From: Nannocystis sp. RBIL2
Lineage (GTDB): Bacteria > Myxococcota_A > Polyangia > Nannocystales > Nannocystaceae
Assembly (NCBI RefSeq): GCF_026626745.1
Contig: NZ_JAPNJW010000001.1
Location: 5,626,001 to 5,690,000, forward strand
Reading direction: 5' to 3'
DNA length: 64,000 bases
The notes under the pieces are model-generated. The model did no database searches and had not been told where the DNA came from. It saw nothing but the letters and a program-made list of their open reading frames with translations. Shown here one piece after another: positions 33,450 through 44,892 of this stretch. Positions within the stretch are counted from its first letter, which is position 1, and the number at the start of each line of letters is the position of its first letter. Made by a program: the position numbers and the translations under genes.

Positions 33450-36032
33450 CTAGCCGCCGAGCTTGCTCTTGACCTTGGAGATGCGCTGGGCGGCCTTGGC
33501 CTCGCCGAGCTCCTGGGCCTTCTCGTACTGCAGCAGCGCGTCGCGGTAGCGAAGCGCGTTGTAATAAGCGTCGCCGAGCTTGATCCGGTACGTGCCGTTG
33601 TTGGGGGCCACCGCCACCGCCTTCTCGGCGAAGCGCTGGGCCTTGTCGGCCGAGCCGCGGTCGAAGTAGATGTCCGACAGGCCGATCAGCGCCTCCGCGT
33701 TGCGACGGTCGTAGCTGATCGCCTGGTTGAACAGCGACTCGGCCTCGTCGCGGCGGCCGGACGCCAGCGCCGCCTTGCCCTGGCCGGCGATCTCGGTCGC
33801 CTTGGCCGGGTCGCGCTTGACCGGCGCGTCGGGCAGCTCGTCGTCGCCCGGGTCCTCCGGCTCGCTCTTCTTCTTGCTGCCCTTGCTCGACTTCGGCGTC
33901 TGCTTCGCGGTCGGCTCCGGCGGCGTCTCGACCACCTCGGGCTCGCTCGGCTCGGGCGGCGTCTCGACCTGCTTTGGCGGCTCCGCCTCCGGCTCCGCCT
34001 CCTTGGGCGGCGCCGCCTCGGGCTCGACCGCCACGCCGGCCCCGCGCGCGACCTCGAGGATCGCCGTCTGGGCCGACAGCGGCGCGTCGGTCCGCGCCTT
34101 GGCGATCGCCTTCTTGAAGCCCGCCTCGCGCTTCTTCTCGTCGGGCTGGATCAGCGCCACCGCGAGATCGCCCGTCGCCTTCTCGCCCGGGCTCAGCGTG
34201 CCGGCCTCGGCGCGCTTGACGTAGTCGTCGATCTCCGCCTGCGAGCGGGCCGCGCGGGTCAAGGCGCGCTCGCTCTTGGGGTCGAACGCCAGCGCCCACG
34301 CGTAGTAGTCCCGCGACAGCGAGCGCGTGCCGTCGGTGTCCCAGAACTTGTCGCCGATCGTCAGCAGCTGGTTCGAGAACTCCTGGCGCAGCTCCTCGCC
34401 GAGCTCGTCGGCCATGCGCTCGCCGCTGCCCTCGACCGCCTCGAGCTCCTTGACCTTGAGCAGCGCAGTCGGCCCGCCGTCCTCGGGCAGGTTGACGTAG
34501 TGGCCGATGCTCGCCGCCTGGCGCGCGGTCCGGCTCAGCGACTCGATCTGCTCCTGCTCCTCCGGCGTCACCTCCGGCGCGCCGGTCAGCATCAGCACCA
34601 CCGCAGTGACCACCGCCGCGCCCACGGCCGCCACCACCGGCAGCACCCAGCGCCGCTTCTCCGCCTGCTCGGACTGCGAGCCGGGCATGCGCGCGAGCAG
34701 GGCGGCGCGCCGCTCCGGATCGATGTCGGGCAGCGGCAGGTCGTCCCACTCGGTGGTGATCCGCGCCGCGATCTGGGCCTCGCACAGCGCCGCCTCGAGC
34801 TCGGCCATGTTGGCGTAGCGGTCGGCCGGCGACTTCGCCAGGCAGCGCATCACCACGTCCTCGAGCGCCTTCGGGATGTTGCGCTCCGGCTTGATCTGGC
34901 TCGGCAGCGGCGGCGTGATCTTGATGTGCGCCAGCAGCACCTCGGCGAGGTTGTCGTCGACGAACGGCGGGTGGCCGACCAGCACCTCGTACATCACGCA
35001 GCCGATCGCGTACACGTCGAGTCGGCCGTCGAAGTCGGTGTTGTTGATCTGCTCCGGCGGCATGTAGGCCGGGGTGCCGGCGATCGGGCCGGAGCCGCGG
35101 TCGTTGGACAGCATCGCCGACACGCCGAAGTCGACGATCTTCGCCATGTCGCGGCGGCCCTCGTGCGTCACGAGGAGGATGTTCTCGGGCTTGATGTCGC
35201 GGTGGACGATGCCGGCCTTGTGGGCCATGCCGAGGCCCCTGCACACCTGGCGCAGCACGGCGATGAGGCGGCCGAACTCGAGCTCGGTGTCGACCAGGCT
35301 GGCGAGGTCGACGCCGTTGAGCAGCTCCATGCAGAAGAACAGGCGCCCGTCGGGCAGCTCGCCGAAGTCGAAGATCTCGACGATGTTCTTCGAACCGGCG
35401 CGGGTCGCCGCGCGCGCCTCGTCGCGGAACACCTGCGCCGTGTCGCTGCGAAGGCTGAGCTCGGCGCGCAGGATCTTCAGCGCGACCCGCCGCTCGATGT
35501 CGATGTGCTCGGCTTCATAAACCACTCCCATGCCGCCCTCGCCGAGCCAGCGGAGCAGCTTGTAGCGGGTGCCCGGGATCGGCTTGCCCGCCGTGAGTTT
35601 CACCGGCGTGCGCAGCTCGAGGTGCGTATCGGCGTTCGCGATCGAGGGCGGCGTGAACTCCCCGGTGTCCCGCTTCTGCCCCGTGACCGCGCGGATGTCG
35701 GGCATCGTGTGGTCCGACACCGGTCGCTCCGCGGCTGCCGGCGTGGCCGCTGCGCCGAAGATCTGCCCGGGCCTGGCGACGATGGTGCGCTTGTCGTCGG
35801 CGACCCGCTTGTCGTCCGGACGGGTGAGGTCCCGGACGTCGCGCATGGTGTCCTCGTCCTCGGGCTTCGCGGGGACTTTCACCGGGGGCGCGGGCCTCGG
35901 GACCGGGGGCGCAGGCGGCGACACGGCCGGAGCCGCGCGAGTGGCCGCCTGGACCGACGCCGGCAAGCCGATGCCGAAGACCGTGCGCCCCTTGTCGTCG
36001 CTCTGACCGCGTCCCTTGTCCTCGTCCGCCAT
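33450..36032 (-). CDS. Transmembrane Ser/Thr protein kinase with TPR region
   Basis: An 860-aa eukaryotic-type kinase. Residues 1-150 are a Pro/Ala/Asp-rich cytoplasmic leader. The kinase domain (about 157-425) has GEGGMGVVYE (164-173), Lys186 in ALKIL, HRDIKPEN (277-284), DFG (301-303) and GTPAYMPPEQ, so all catalytic residues are present. One membrane helix lies at about 462-484. The extracytoplasmic part contains a helical domain, a long Pro/Glu/Lys-rich linker (about 695-765), and C-terminal TPR-like repeats (GKAALASGRRDEAESLFNQA, then ALIGLSDIYFDRGSADKAQR). It is divergent from the carboxylase operon. ATG 36032 gives an unbroken kinase and has a TATAAT 20 bases upstream. Confidence 0.93.
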   Translation of the reverse strand: MADEDKGRGQSDDKGRTVFGIGLPASVQAATRAAPAVSPPAPPVPRPAPPVKVPAKPEDEDTMRDVRDLTRPDDKRVADDKRTIVARPGQIFGAAATPAAAERPVSDHTMPDIRAVTGQKRDTGEFTPPSIANADTHLELRTPVKLTAGKPIPGTRYKLLRWLGEGGMGVVYEAEHIDIERRVALKILRAELSLRSDTAQVFRDEARAATRAGSKNIVEIFDFGELPDGRLFFCMELLNGVDLASLVDTELEFGRLIAVLRQVCRGLGMAHKAGIVHRDIKPENILLVTHEGRRDMAKIVDFGVSAMLSNDRGSGPIAGTPAYMPPEQINNTDFDGRLDVYAIGCVMYEVLVGHPPFVDDNLAEVLLAHIKITPPLPSQIKPERNIPKALEDVVMRCLAKSPADRYANMAELEAALCEAQIAARITTEWDDLPLPDIDPERRAALLARMPGSQSEQAEKRRWVLPVVAAVGAAVVTAVVLMLTGAPEVTPEEQEQIESLSRTARQAASIGHYVNLPEDGGPTALLKVKELEAVEGSGERMADELGEELRQEFSNQLLTIGDKFWDTDGTRSLSRDYYAWALAFDPKSERALTRAARSQAEIDDYVKRAEAGTLSPGEKATGDLAVALIQPDEKKREAGFKKAIAKARTDAPLSAQTAILEVARGAGVAVEPEAAPPKEAEPEAEPPKQVETPPEPSEPEVVETPPEPTAKQTPKSSKGSKKKSEPEDPGDDELPDAPVKRDPAKATEIAGQGKAALASGRRDEAESLFNQAISYDRRNAEALIGLSDIYFDRGSADKAQRFAEKAVAVAPNNGTYRIKLGDAYYNALRYRDALLQYEKAQELGEAKAAQRISKVKSKLGG

Positions 36033-36051
36033 AAGGAGAACCTCGGCGGCG

Positions 36052-36057
36052 ATTATA
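36052..36057 (-). promoter_or_regulatory. TATAAT -10 box for the kinase gene
   Basis: A perfect TATAAT on the minus strand in a locally A/T-rich patch, 20 bases upstream of the kinase ATG. No good -35 hexamer is visible 17 bases further upstream. If used, the leader is very short. Confidence 0.4.
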
Positions 36058-36157
36058 AATGGAAAGCGCGCGCCGAGATCGTCGGCGCGCACCGACCTCG
36101 TGCGCGCGACGAGCGGCGGGGCAGTACCGCGCAAAAGGTGGTAGCCTCGGCGCCTCC

Positions 36158-37522
<1,365 letters not shown>

Positions 37523-37553
37523 CGATCGCCCGCGCCTCCCAGGAACCTGACCG

Positions 37554-39284
<1,731 letters not shown>

Positions 39285-39285
39285 C

Positions 39286-39960
39286 ATGCCCGTGAAGAAT
39301 TTCGTCCTCGACGCTCGCCTCACTCCGCCGGTGCTCCGCGCGCGCCTGGCCGCCGGACCCGACGGTCGTCAGCGCCTGCTCGCGCCCGGCGTCGGCATGT
39401 TCCGCGGCGCGCCCGACCCGGGCATGCTCGTCGGGCCCGACCAACCGATCGGCGCGCTCGAGATCCTCGGCGTCGTTCACCACGTCCTCGCCCCCGTCGG
39501 GGCCGGCGGCCTCGTGGTCGCCCCCGAGGACGCGCCCCGCAGCTCCGCGCCCGCGCGTCGTGCGGTCGGCTTCGACGACCTGCTGCTCGTCCTCGATCCG
39601 AGCGCCACGCGCAGCGAGTCCGCCGCCAACCAGTCCGGTCCGGCCGCCGGCCCCGGCGTCAGCGGTGGAGCGGTCCTGCGGGCCCCGACCAGCGGCCGCT
39701 TCTACGTCCGCTCCGGCCCGGGCAAACCCGCCTTCGTCAGCGTCGGCGCGGTGCTCGAGCCCGGGCAGACCGTCGGCCTCATCGAGGTCATGAAGACCTT
39801 CAGCCGCGTGCTGTACGGCGGGGACGCCTTGCCGTCACGCGCCCGGGTGGTCCGGATCTGCCAGGCCGACGAGTCGGATGTCGCGCAGGGCGACCCGCTC
39901 CTCGAGGTCGAGCCGGTCGACGCCGCGGACGACCAAAATACGAAACCCCACCCGGCATAG
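39286..39960 (+). CDS. Biotin carboxyl carrier protein with degenerate N-terminal half
   Basis: A 224-aa carrier. The C-terminal biotinyl domain (about 130-212) has the biotinylation motif IEVMKTF with Lys170 and APTSGRFY at the domain start. The N-terminal part (about 31-80) looks like a second, decayed biotinyl/lipoyl domain: APGVGMF parallels APTSGRF, and ALEILGVVHHVLAP parallels LIEVMKTFSRVLYG, but Gly replaces the Lys. The two are joined by an Ala/Ser/Pro-rich linker. It probably carries carboxyl groups between AccC and the carboxyltransferase encoded immediately upstream. Presumably biotinylated by BirA. Confidence 0.88.
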   Translation: MPVKNFVLDARLTPPVLRARLAAGPDGRQRLLAPGVGMFRGAPDPGMLVGPDQPIGALEILGVVHHVLAPVGAGGLVVAPEDAPRSSAPARRAVGFDDLLLVLDPSATRSESAANQSGPAAGPGVSGGAVLRAPTSGRFYVRSGPGKPAFVSVGAVLEPGQTVGLIEVMKTFSRVLYGGDALPSRARVVRICQADESDVAQGDPLLEVEPVDAADDQNTKPHPA

Positions 39961-39975
39961 CGATAGCAGGTGGGG
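39946..39975 (+). terminator. Hairpin spanning the end of the carboxylase operon
   Basis: CCCCACC (39946-39952) and GGTGGGG (39969-39975) pair around a 16-base loop that contains the TAG stop of the carrier gene. No T-run follows. It is probably the operon terminator. Confidence 0.45.
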
Positions 39976-40131
39976 GTCGACTTAGATAGCGTTGAGGGGG
40001 GACGGCCTCAGTTGGCGACGGATCCGCTGACTGCGGACCAGCGAACCCGCGTGATCATGAAGTGCCTGTCCGACCGATTTGGATGACAGGTCGATGCGAT
40101 TTTTTTCTGACCGCCGCTGATGAGGTAATCC

Positions 40132-41283
40132 GTGGACGAACGAGCCGAAGACAAGCGCGAGAAGGTCCGCTGGCTCATCCTCCTGAGCGGAGTCGCGCTC
40201 GCCTTCTACCTCTGCTGGTTGATGCTGCAGCCCTTCGTCCGGGTGCTGCTGTGGGGCCTCGTCCTCACCTCGGCGTTCGGCCCGGTTCACAGGCGCATCC
40301 GCCAGCGCATCAAGAACCAGGACATCGCCGCCCTGGTGTCCTGCTTCGCCGTCGTGCTGACGATCGGCGTGCCGACGGCCCTCATCGGCCTGGCCCTCGT
40401 CCGCGAGCTCGCGCCGGCCTTCGAGACCTTGCAGGCCATGATCTCGAGCCTGCTCGACCCGAACTCGCCGGTGATCGGCAAGCTGACGCAGTGGCTGTCG
40501 GAGCGCGGCGTCGACATCGCTGCCGTGAAGCAACAGGCGATCGAGCAGGCGCAGGCGGCGATGGGCGAGGTGACCACGAACTCGATCGGCTACGTGCGCG
40601 GGATCCTCGGCGGCATCGCCGGCGTCATCATCGAGGCCTTCTTCGTCTTCTTCACCATGTTCTACCTGTTCCGCGACGGGGCGAAGCTGTGGGCCGCCCT
40701 GGCCAACGCGCTGCCGCTGCGCGGGAAGACCATGAACCAGATGATCGTGCGCATCCGCGAGGTCATCAGCGCCAGCGTCTACGGCGTGTTCGTGATCGCG
40801 GTCATCCAGGGCACGCTCGGCGGCATCGCCTTCTGGTTCATCGGCCTGCCCTCCGCGGTGGTGTGGGGCCTGGTGATGACCTTCATGTCGCTGATCCCGC
40901 TGGCGGGCTCGTTCGTGGTCTGGGTGCCGGCGGCGATCTACCTCGCCATCACCGGCTCGTGGGGCGCGGCCATCGGCCTGTCGCTGTGGGGCACGATCGT
41001 GATCGGCCTGGTCGACAACTTCATGCGCCCGAAGCTGGTCGGCGAGAAGGCCAAGCTGCACGAGCTGTTCATCTTCTTCGCCGTGCTCGGCGGGCTGCAG
41101 CTGTTCGGGATCGTCGGCCTGTTCCTCGGCCCTGTGATCCTCGCCATCGCGCTGGCGCTGTTCGACGCCTTCCTCCACCCCGACACGTCGCTCAAGGGGG
41201 GACGGCCGACGATTCCGCCACCGGACCTGCCGCCGGCGCCGGTGCTCCCGCCCGTGGTCTCACCCCCCGATCAGGGCGCGTGA
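40132..41283 (+). CDS. AI-2E family transporter (PurR-UPF0118 permease family)
   Basis: A 383-aa inner-membrane protein with about seven to eight helices: two at the N terminus (WLILLSGVALAFYLCWLML, VLLWGLVLTSAFGPV), a helical cytoplasmic/periplasmic segment (about 95-150), and a C-terminal cluster containing IIEAFFVFFTMFYLFRDG, GTLGGIAFWFIGLP, MSLIPLAGSFVVWVP and DNFMRPKLVGEKAKLHELFIF. These motifs are typical of the TqsA/PerM-like family; substrates are mostly unknown and include antiport roles. The C terminus is a Pro-rich tail. GTG 40132 has GAGG seven bases upstream. It is separate from the carboxylase operon. Confidence 0.9.
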   Translation: MDERAEDKREKVRWLILLSGVALAFYLCWLMLQPFVRVLLWGLVLTSAFGPVHRRIRQRIKNQDIAALVSCFAVVLTIGVPTALIGLALVRELAPAFETLQAMISSLLDPNSPVIGKLTQWLSERGVDIAAVKQQAIEQAQAAMGEVTTNSIGYVRGILGGIAGVIIEAFFVFFTMFYLFRDGAKLWAALANALPLRGKTMNQMIVRIREVISASVYGVFVIAVIQGTLGGIAFWFIGLPSAVVWGLVMTFMSLIPLAGSFVVWVPAAIYLAITGSWGAAIGLSLWGTIVIGLVDNFMRPKLVGEKAKLHELFIFFAVLGGLQLFGIVGLFLGPVILAIALALFDAFLHPDTSLKGGRPTIPPPDLPPAPVLPPVVSPPDQGA

Positions 41284-41324
41284 CAGCGACGCGGAGCCCG
41301 TCATCGGGTCCTTAAATAGATTGC

Positions 41325-41389
41325 GACCGGCCACGGCGCACTTGGACCCGAACCCTGGACACCAAGGCCCAGGTGCGCCGTGACCGGTC
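41325..41389. terminator. Long inverted repeat downstream of the permease
   Basis: Arms GACCGGCCACGGCGCAC (41325-41341) and GTGCGCCGTGACCGGTC (41373-41389) pair with one G-A difference that still allows a G-U pair; pairing continues inward through TTGG/CCAG with a G-U. It lies 42 bases after the stop, with an A/T-rich patch (TTAAATA) on the left. It could be a terminator, a structured RNA or a MITE-like remnant. Confidence 0.5.
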
Positions 41390-41523
41390 GAGGACACAGA
41401 CCGATGACTCGATGAATGAGCGTCGCCTCGGTCCTCAACGGATCACGGATTTTTGGCGGGACCATCGCGCGCAGATCCGCGCGCAGCGACGTGACCTGCA
41501 CGTCGCGAGACTGTCACCTTCGC

Positions 41524-41688
41524 TCAGCCCATCATGACCAGGCGGACGACCGCGCTGATCACGCCACCCGCCGCGAACAGGCAGCAGAGGTCACTTCTGA
41601 GCCTGCGCAACCGCGCCAGAGCGAGCGGGCCCTGGGGGGAGATTTCTTCGAACAGCATCGGGAAATCTCGAGTACGCGTAACGTCCAT
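41524..41688 (-). CDS. Possible small membrane-anchored protein, 54 aa
   Basis: ATG 41688 opens MDVTRTRDFPMLFEEISPQG, followed by a basic segment (LARLRRLRSD) and a C-terminal hydrophobic stretch (LCCLFAAGGVISAVVRLVMM) long enough for one membrane helix. A GGGAG sequence lies just two bases before the ATG, which is closer than usual; a start 12 codons upstream is possible. Composition is protein-like, but length and isolation keep this uncertain. No family known. Confidence 0.4.
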   Translation of the reverse strand: MDVTRTRDFPMLFEEISPQGPLALARLRRLRSDLCCLFAAGGVISAVVRLVMMG

Positions 41689-41967
41689 GACTCCCAGTTG
41701 TAACAGAACGAAGGGTCGTCGCAAGATCTGTTAGCGCGCGCTATGCGCGCGGAACTGCTCCGACCCTTGTAGAAGCAACGAGCGACGCCCCGCGCTCGCG
41801 CAGCGAGGTCGTCGCCCGAACGACGTGTCGGCGTCCGGCGCGGGGACGCGGGGCTCGACGAGGTCGTCGCCGAGACGGAGAGCGCGGCGCCGGAGCGCGC
41901 GGCTCGCCTGGTCGAGGTGTCGCCGAGCCGGAGAGCGCGGCGTCCGGCGCCGGGCCGCGCGGCGGGC

Positions 41968-42525
41968 TCAATCGAGGTCGTCGTCGTCGTCGCCGAGCCG
42001 GGACAGCACGTCGTCGTCCAGCGGGGCCCCCGAGTCCGGCGGGATCTCCGGCTCGGCGGGGCGCTCGTCGTCGTCGTCGGTGTCGGCGATCGCGTCGAGG
42101 TCGGCGCTGAGGCGCCGGCTGATCTCTAGCTCCGAGGGCTCGGTCTCTTCGGACATGTCCGATAAGTCATCCTCGGCGTCGCCGGCTGATTCCTCCTCCG
42201 AGTCGGAGCTGCCGCTCGAGGTCTCGGCCGTCGCAGCCCCGCCGCCGTCGCCCTCGTTGCTCGCGGTCGCAGCGGCCACCGGCGCGGTGTCCTGCGGCGG
42301 GCGCTTGCTCGCGGTCTTCTTCGCCGCCGCCTTCTTCGCGGTGGTCTTCTTGACCGCGGTCTTCTTCGCTGCGGTCTTCTTCGCCGCGGTCTTCTTCGCG
42401 GCCGGCTTCTTCGCCGCGGCCTTCTTCGCCACGGCCTTCTTCGCCGCCTTCTTGGGCGCGGCCTTCTTCGCCGTCTTCTTGCGCGCGGTCTTCTTCGTTG
42501 CCTTCTTCCGATATGACGTAGCCAT
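41968..42525 (-). CDS. Histone-H1-like Lys/Ala-rich protein with acidic tail
   Basis: A 185-aa protein with two opposite halves. Residues 1-80 are AAKK, TAAKK and AVKKT pentad repeats, like the C-terminal domain of histone H1 and bacterial H1-like proteins that bind DNA. Residues about 85-185 are acidic and Ser/Asp/Glu-rich, ending RLGDDDDDLD. The start ATG 42525 has an excellent GGAGGAGGAG ribosome-binding site. The basic half should bind nucleic acid; the acidic half may shield it or recruit partners. The CGGACATGTCCG palindrome lies inside the acidic part at 42150-42161. It is monocistronic and followed by decayed copies of its own 3' end. Confidence 0.85.
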   Translation of the reverse strand: MATSYRKKATKKTARKKTAKKAAPKKAAKKAVAKKAAAKKPAAKKTAAKKTAAKKTAVKKTTAKKAAAKKTASKRPPQDTAPVAAATASNEGDGGGAATAETSSGSSDSEEESAGDAEDDLSDMSEETEPSELEISRRLSADLDAIADTDDDDERPAEPEIPPDSGAPLDDDVLSRLGDDDDDLD

Positions 42526-42863
42526 CGCTCCTCCTCCCCAGGGCCCACTCGTTCTTCGAGGGGCTACTGTGACCGGAGCAGTTTGCCACGGAGCGCGACG
42601 GCCTTGTCGATCTGGACCAGAGCACGCAGCGATGAACGACGCGCGCGCCGTCGCTCTCGCGGCGCGTCGCTCGTCGATCGGACGTCGCTGACGCTCGCGA
42701 GCGCGGGCCGTCCCTCGCCGCGGGCGTCGCGGGCAGTGGACGCGAGTGACGATCGCGGCGGAGTCCTACGTCGCCGGCCAAGGATGCGAACGCGACCTCG
42801 CGGCTGCCGTGAACGCGATCGCCGACGCCACGGACGCGGGCTGGCCTCCAAGAGGCGACGGGC
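42526..42863. other. Intergenic region, no gene seen
   Basis: These 338 bases separate the histone-like gene from the histidine kinase gene, both on the minus strand. Open frames present are short or Arg-rich shadows. The half near 42526 must contain the histone-like gene's promoter, but no clear hexamers are visible. No hairpin of the TGTCC family was found here. Confidence 0.5.
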
Positions 42864-44180
42864 TCACACGGTCCAGGGGTAGACCCCCGAACGCGCGGGG
42901 CTCTCCTCGATCGGCTCTTCTTCGCCGTCCATGCTGCTGGCGGCCTCGACCTCCACGGGGGGCTCGAGGTCGGCCTCGGCGAGGCGGACGGGCAGGCGCA
43001 CCGTGAAGGTGGTGCCGCGGCCGAGCGCGCTCTCGACCTCGATGTCGCCGCGCATGAGGTGGCAGAAGTTGCGGCTGATGGCGAGGCCGAGGCCGGTGCC
43101 GCCGTAGCGGCGGGTGGTGGCGGCGCTGCCCTGCGCGAACTCCTGGAAGATGCGCTTGATCTGGCTCGGCGACATGCCGATCCCGGAGTCGGACACCGTG
43201 AAGACGAGCTGCTCGCCGTGGTCGGTGGCGGTCCGATGGGCGGCCAGGACGACCTCGCCGCTGCTGGTGAACTTGGCGGCGTTGCTGAGGAGGTTGAGCA
43301 GGACCTGGCGGACCTTGACGCGGTCGAGGCGGACCGGGCCGAGGGCTTCCTCGCAGCGGGGCGCGAAGGTGTTGCGGTTCTTCTCGATGAGCGGGCGCGC
43401 GGTCATCGACACCTCGTCGATGACCTCTCCGAGCTCGAACTCCTCGAGGAAGAGCTCCATCTTGCCGGCCTCGATCTTCGACAGATCGAGCATGTTGTTG
43501 ATCAGCGACAGCAGGTGCTTGGAGGCCGCCTGGATCTTCTGCATGTCGGGGATGAAGCTCCCCGCCTGGACGACATCGTTGAACTCATCCTCGAGCAGCT
43601 CGCTGTAGCCGATGATGGCCGTCAGCGGAGTGCGCAGCTCGTGGCTCATGTGGGCGATGAAGGCGCTCTTGGCCCGCGAGGCGTCGAGGGCCTCCTCGTT
43701 GGAGCGAGCCAGGCGACGCGCGCGGCGCTCGAGCGTGTTGCGCTCGCTCTCGAGCCGCTCGGTGTGGGCCGTCTCGAGCGCGAGCGCCAGGTGGTCGGCG
43801 ATCGCCAGCAGGATGTCGACATCGTCCTGCGTGAACGGCCCGCGCGTGAGCGGCCGGTCGAGGTAGATGACGCCGAAGAAGCGGTGACCCAGCAGCAGCG
43901 GCGCGGCCAACATGTGCCGCGGCGGCAACGGGCTGCCGTCAAGCTGCTCGGTGCCGGCGGCGTCGCCCGAGACGGCGAACGGCTCACGACTGAGGCGCAC
44001 CCGCTCGAGCACGGCCGCACTCGCCAGCGACAGGTCGGCCTCTTTGCCCTCGGCGTCGCGCGCCGACTTGAGGTGCAGCCGCTCGGTGCTCTCCGAGTAG
44101 AAGTACAGGTAGGCCGCGTCGGCTCCGACGATCCGGACGATCTCGGGCAACGCGAGCGGCGTGGGCGACTTCCGGATCAT
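42864..44180 (-). CDS. GAF-domain sensor histidine kinase, 438 aa
   Basis: A cytoplasmic hybrid-free sensor kinase. Residues about 10-138 form a GAF domain (ADAAYLYFYSESTERLHL, MLAAPLLLGHRFFGVIYLD). A coiled-coil linker (140-170) leads to the HisKA domain with His180 in FIAHMSHELRTPLTAIIGYS. The HATPase domain has the N box LLNLLSNAAKFT, DSGIGM and GGTGLGLAISRNF. The C terminus adds an acidic tail (SSMDGEEEPIEE). There are no membrane helices, so it should sense a small ligand or internal partner. No response regulator is adjacent, so it is an orphan kinase, as is common in myxobacteria. Confidence 0.94.
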   Translation of the reverse strand: MIRKSPTPLALPEIVRIVGADAAYLYFYSESTERLHLKSARDAEGKEADLSLASAAVLERVRLSREPFAVSGDAAGTEQLDGSPLPPRHMLAAPLLLGHRFFGVIYLDRPLTRGPFTQDDVDILLAIADHLALALETAHTERLESERNTLERRARRLARSNEEALDASRAKSAFIAHMSHELRTPLTAIIGYSELLEDEFNDVVQAGSFIPDMQKIQAASKHLLSLINNMLDLSKIEAGKMELFLEEFELGEVIDEVSMTARPLIEKNRNTFAPRCEEALGPVRLDRVKVRQVLLNLLSNAAKFTSSGEVVLAAHRTATDHGEQLVFTVSDSGIGMSPSQIKRIFQEFAQGSAATTRRYGGTGLGLAISRNFCHLMRGDIEVESALGRGTTFTVRLPVRLAEADLEPPVEVEAASSMDGEEEPIEESPARSGVYPWTV

Positions 44181-44245
44181 GACTCGAAGGGCTAGGTAGA
44201 TGACGCGTCCCGTGGGCTCGGAGCGCGTCCTGTAGCTAGAATGGC

Positions 44246-44274
44246 AGCCTAGACCATCGGCGCGGGCGTATCAA
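44246..44274 (-). promoter_or_regulatory. Candidate promoter of the GAF histidine kinase
   Basis: On the minus strand TTGATA (44269-44274) and TAGGCT (44246-44251) are spaced by 17 bases, about 66 bases upstream of the kinase ATG. The -35 match is good and the -10 match is fair. Confidence 0.35.
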
Positions 44275-44468
44275 CTGTTCGACAGGCACGCCCCGCCGGG
44301 CCCGCCGGACGGCCCCGTGCTCGCGCAGATCCGCCCGCATGCGAGCTGTGCCGCTCGGGCTCGCCATCGCTGTCTCGGCCGCGTTCTCGGCCCTCCGTCG
44401 TCACGCGTGCGACCCGACGTCACCGCGTCACATGGCCCATGCGCCATGCGAAAAACGACGGACGGACG

Positions 44469-44825
44469 CTACGTGTAGCGGAGCGCGCAGCGAGTCTCTT
44501 CGCCGTCGACCTGAAAGATGAATCGACAGTCGGGCCGCTCGCTCTCGCAGATCGTGCCGCCGATCGCCGAGGGTCGACCTTCGGGGTCCATGACGGTCTG
44601 CACCTCGATGCTGACCCCGAAGGTCTGCTCGAGCGAGCGCACCCACGTCATGTAGTCGTGTGAGCAGTTGGGATCGCGCGTCAGCAATGCGCTGCTGCGC
44701 TGCGCGATCAAGTTGACCAGATGCGTGTACCGGCGAGGACTGTTAGCGATCACGACACCGAACTCCAGGTGTTCCGCCAGGGGGGACTTCAGATTACTAT
44801 GGGCTGGAACGCGCGATCCATCCAT
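44469..44825 (-). CDS. Hypothetical protein, about 118 aa
   Basis: A small soluble protein beginning at ATG 44825 (MDGSRVPAHSNLKSPLAEHL). Its C-terminal 60 residues have strongly biased codons and read as genuine protein: MTWVRSLEQTFGVSIEVQTV, then GGTICESERPDCRFIFQVDG, ending ETRCALRYT. Three to four cysteines are present. The N-terminal third has weaker codon bias, so the true start may be further in. No family is recognised. It sits 67 bases downstream of the propeller-like membrane protein on the same strand and may be co-transcribed with it. Confidence 0.6.
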   Translation of the reverse strand: MDGSRVPAHSNLKSPLAEHLEFGVVIANSPRRYTHLVNLIAQRSSALLTRDPNCSHDYMTWVRSLEQTFGVSIEVQTVMDPEGRPSAIGGTICESERPDCRFIFQVDGEETRCALRYT

Positions 44826-44892
44826 CGACGCAAGTCGAGGTGGGAAAACTGTGTATCCCAGATCGCAAAAGCCGGGCCCCGCGCCCCGGTCG

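Larger units (their letters stand above)
41284..41967. other. Intergenic region with large hairpin, small ORF and tandem repeats
   Basis: These 684 bases lie between the permease (+) and the histone-like gene (-). They hold a 17-base-arm hairpin at 41325-41389, a possible 54-aa minus-strand gene at 41524-41688, a GCGCGC dyad near 41733-41748, and from about 41800 to the right edge three to four imperfect copies of a unit of about 57 bases that resembles the 3' end of the histone-like gene. Confidence 0.55.

Noticed and set aside
41825..42691. Plus-strand frame with FFAAVFF repeats resembling a membrane protein
   Set aside because: It is the exact antisense of the Lys-Ala repeats of the histone-like gene; the minus strand has the strong ribosome-binding site.
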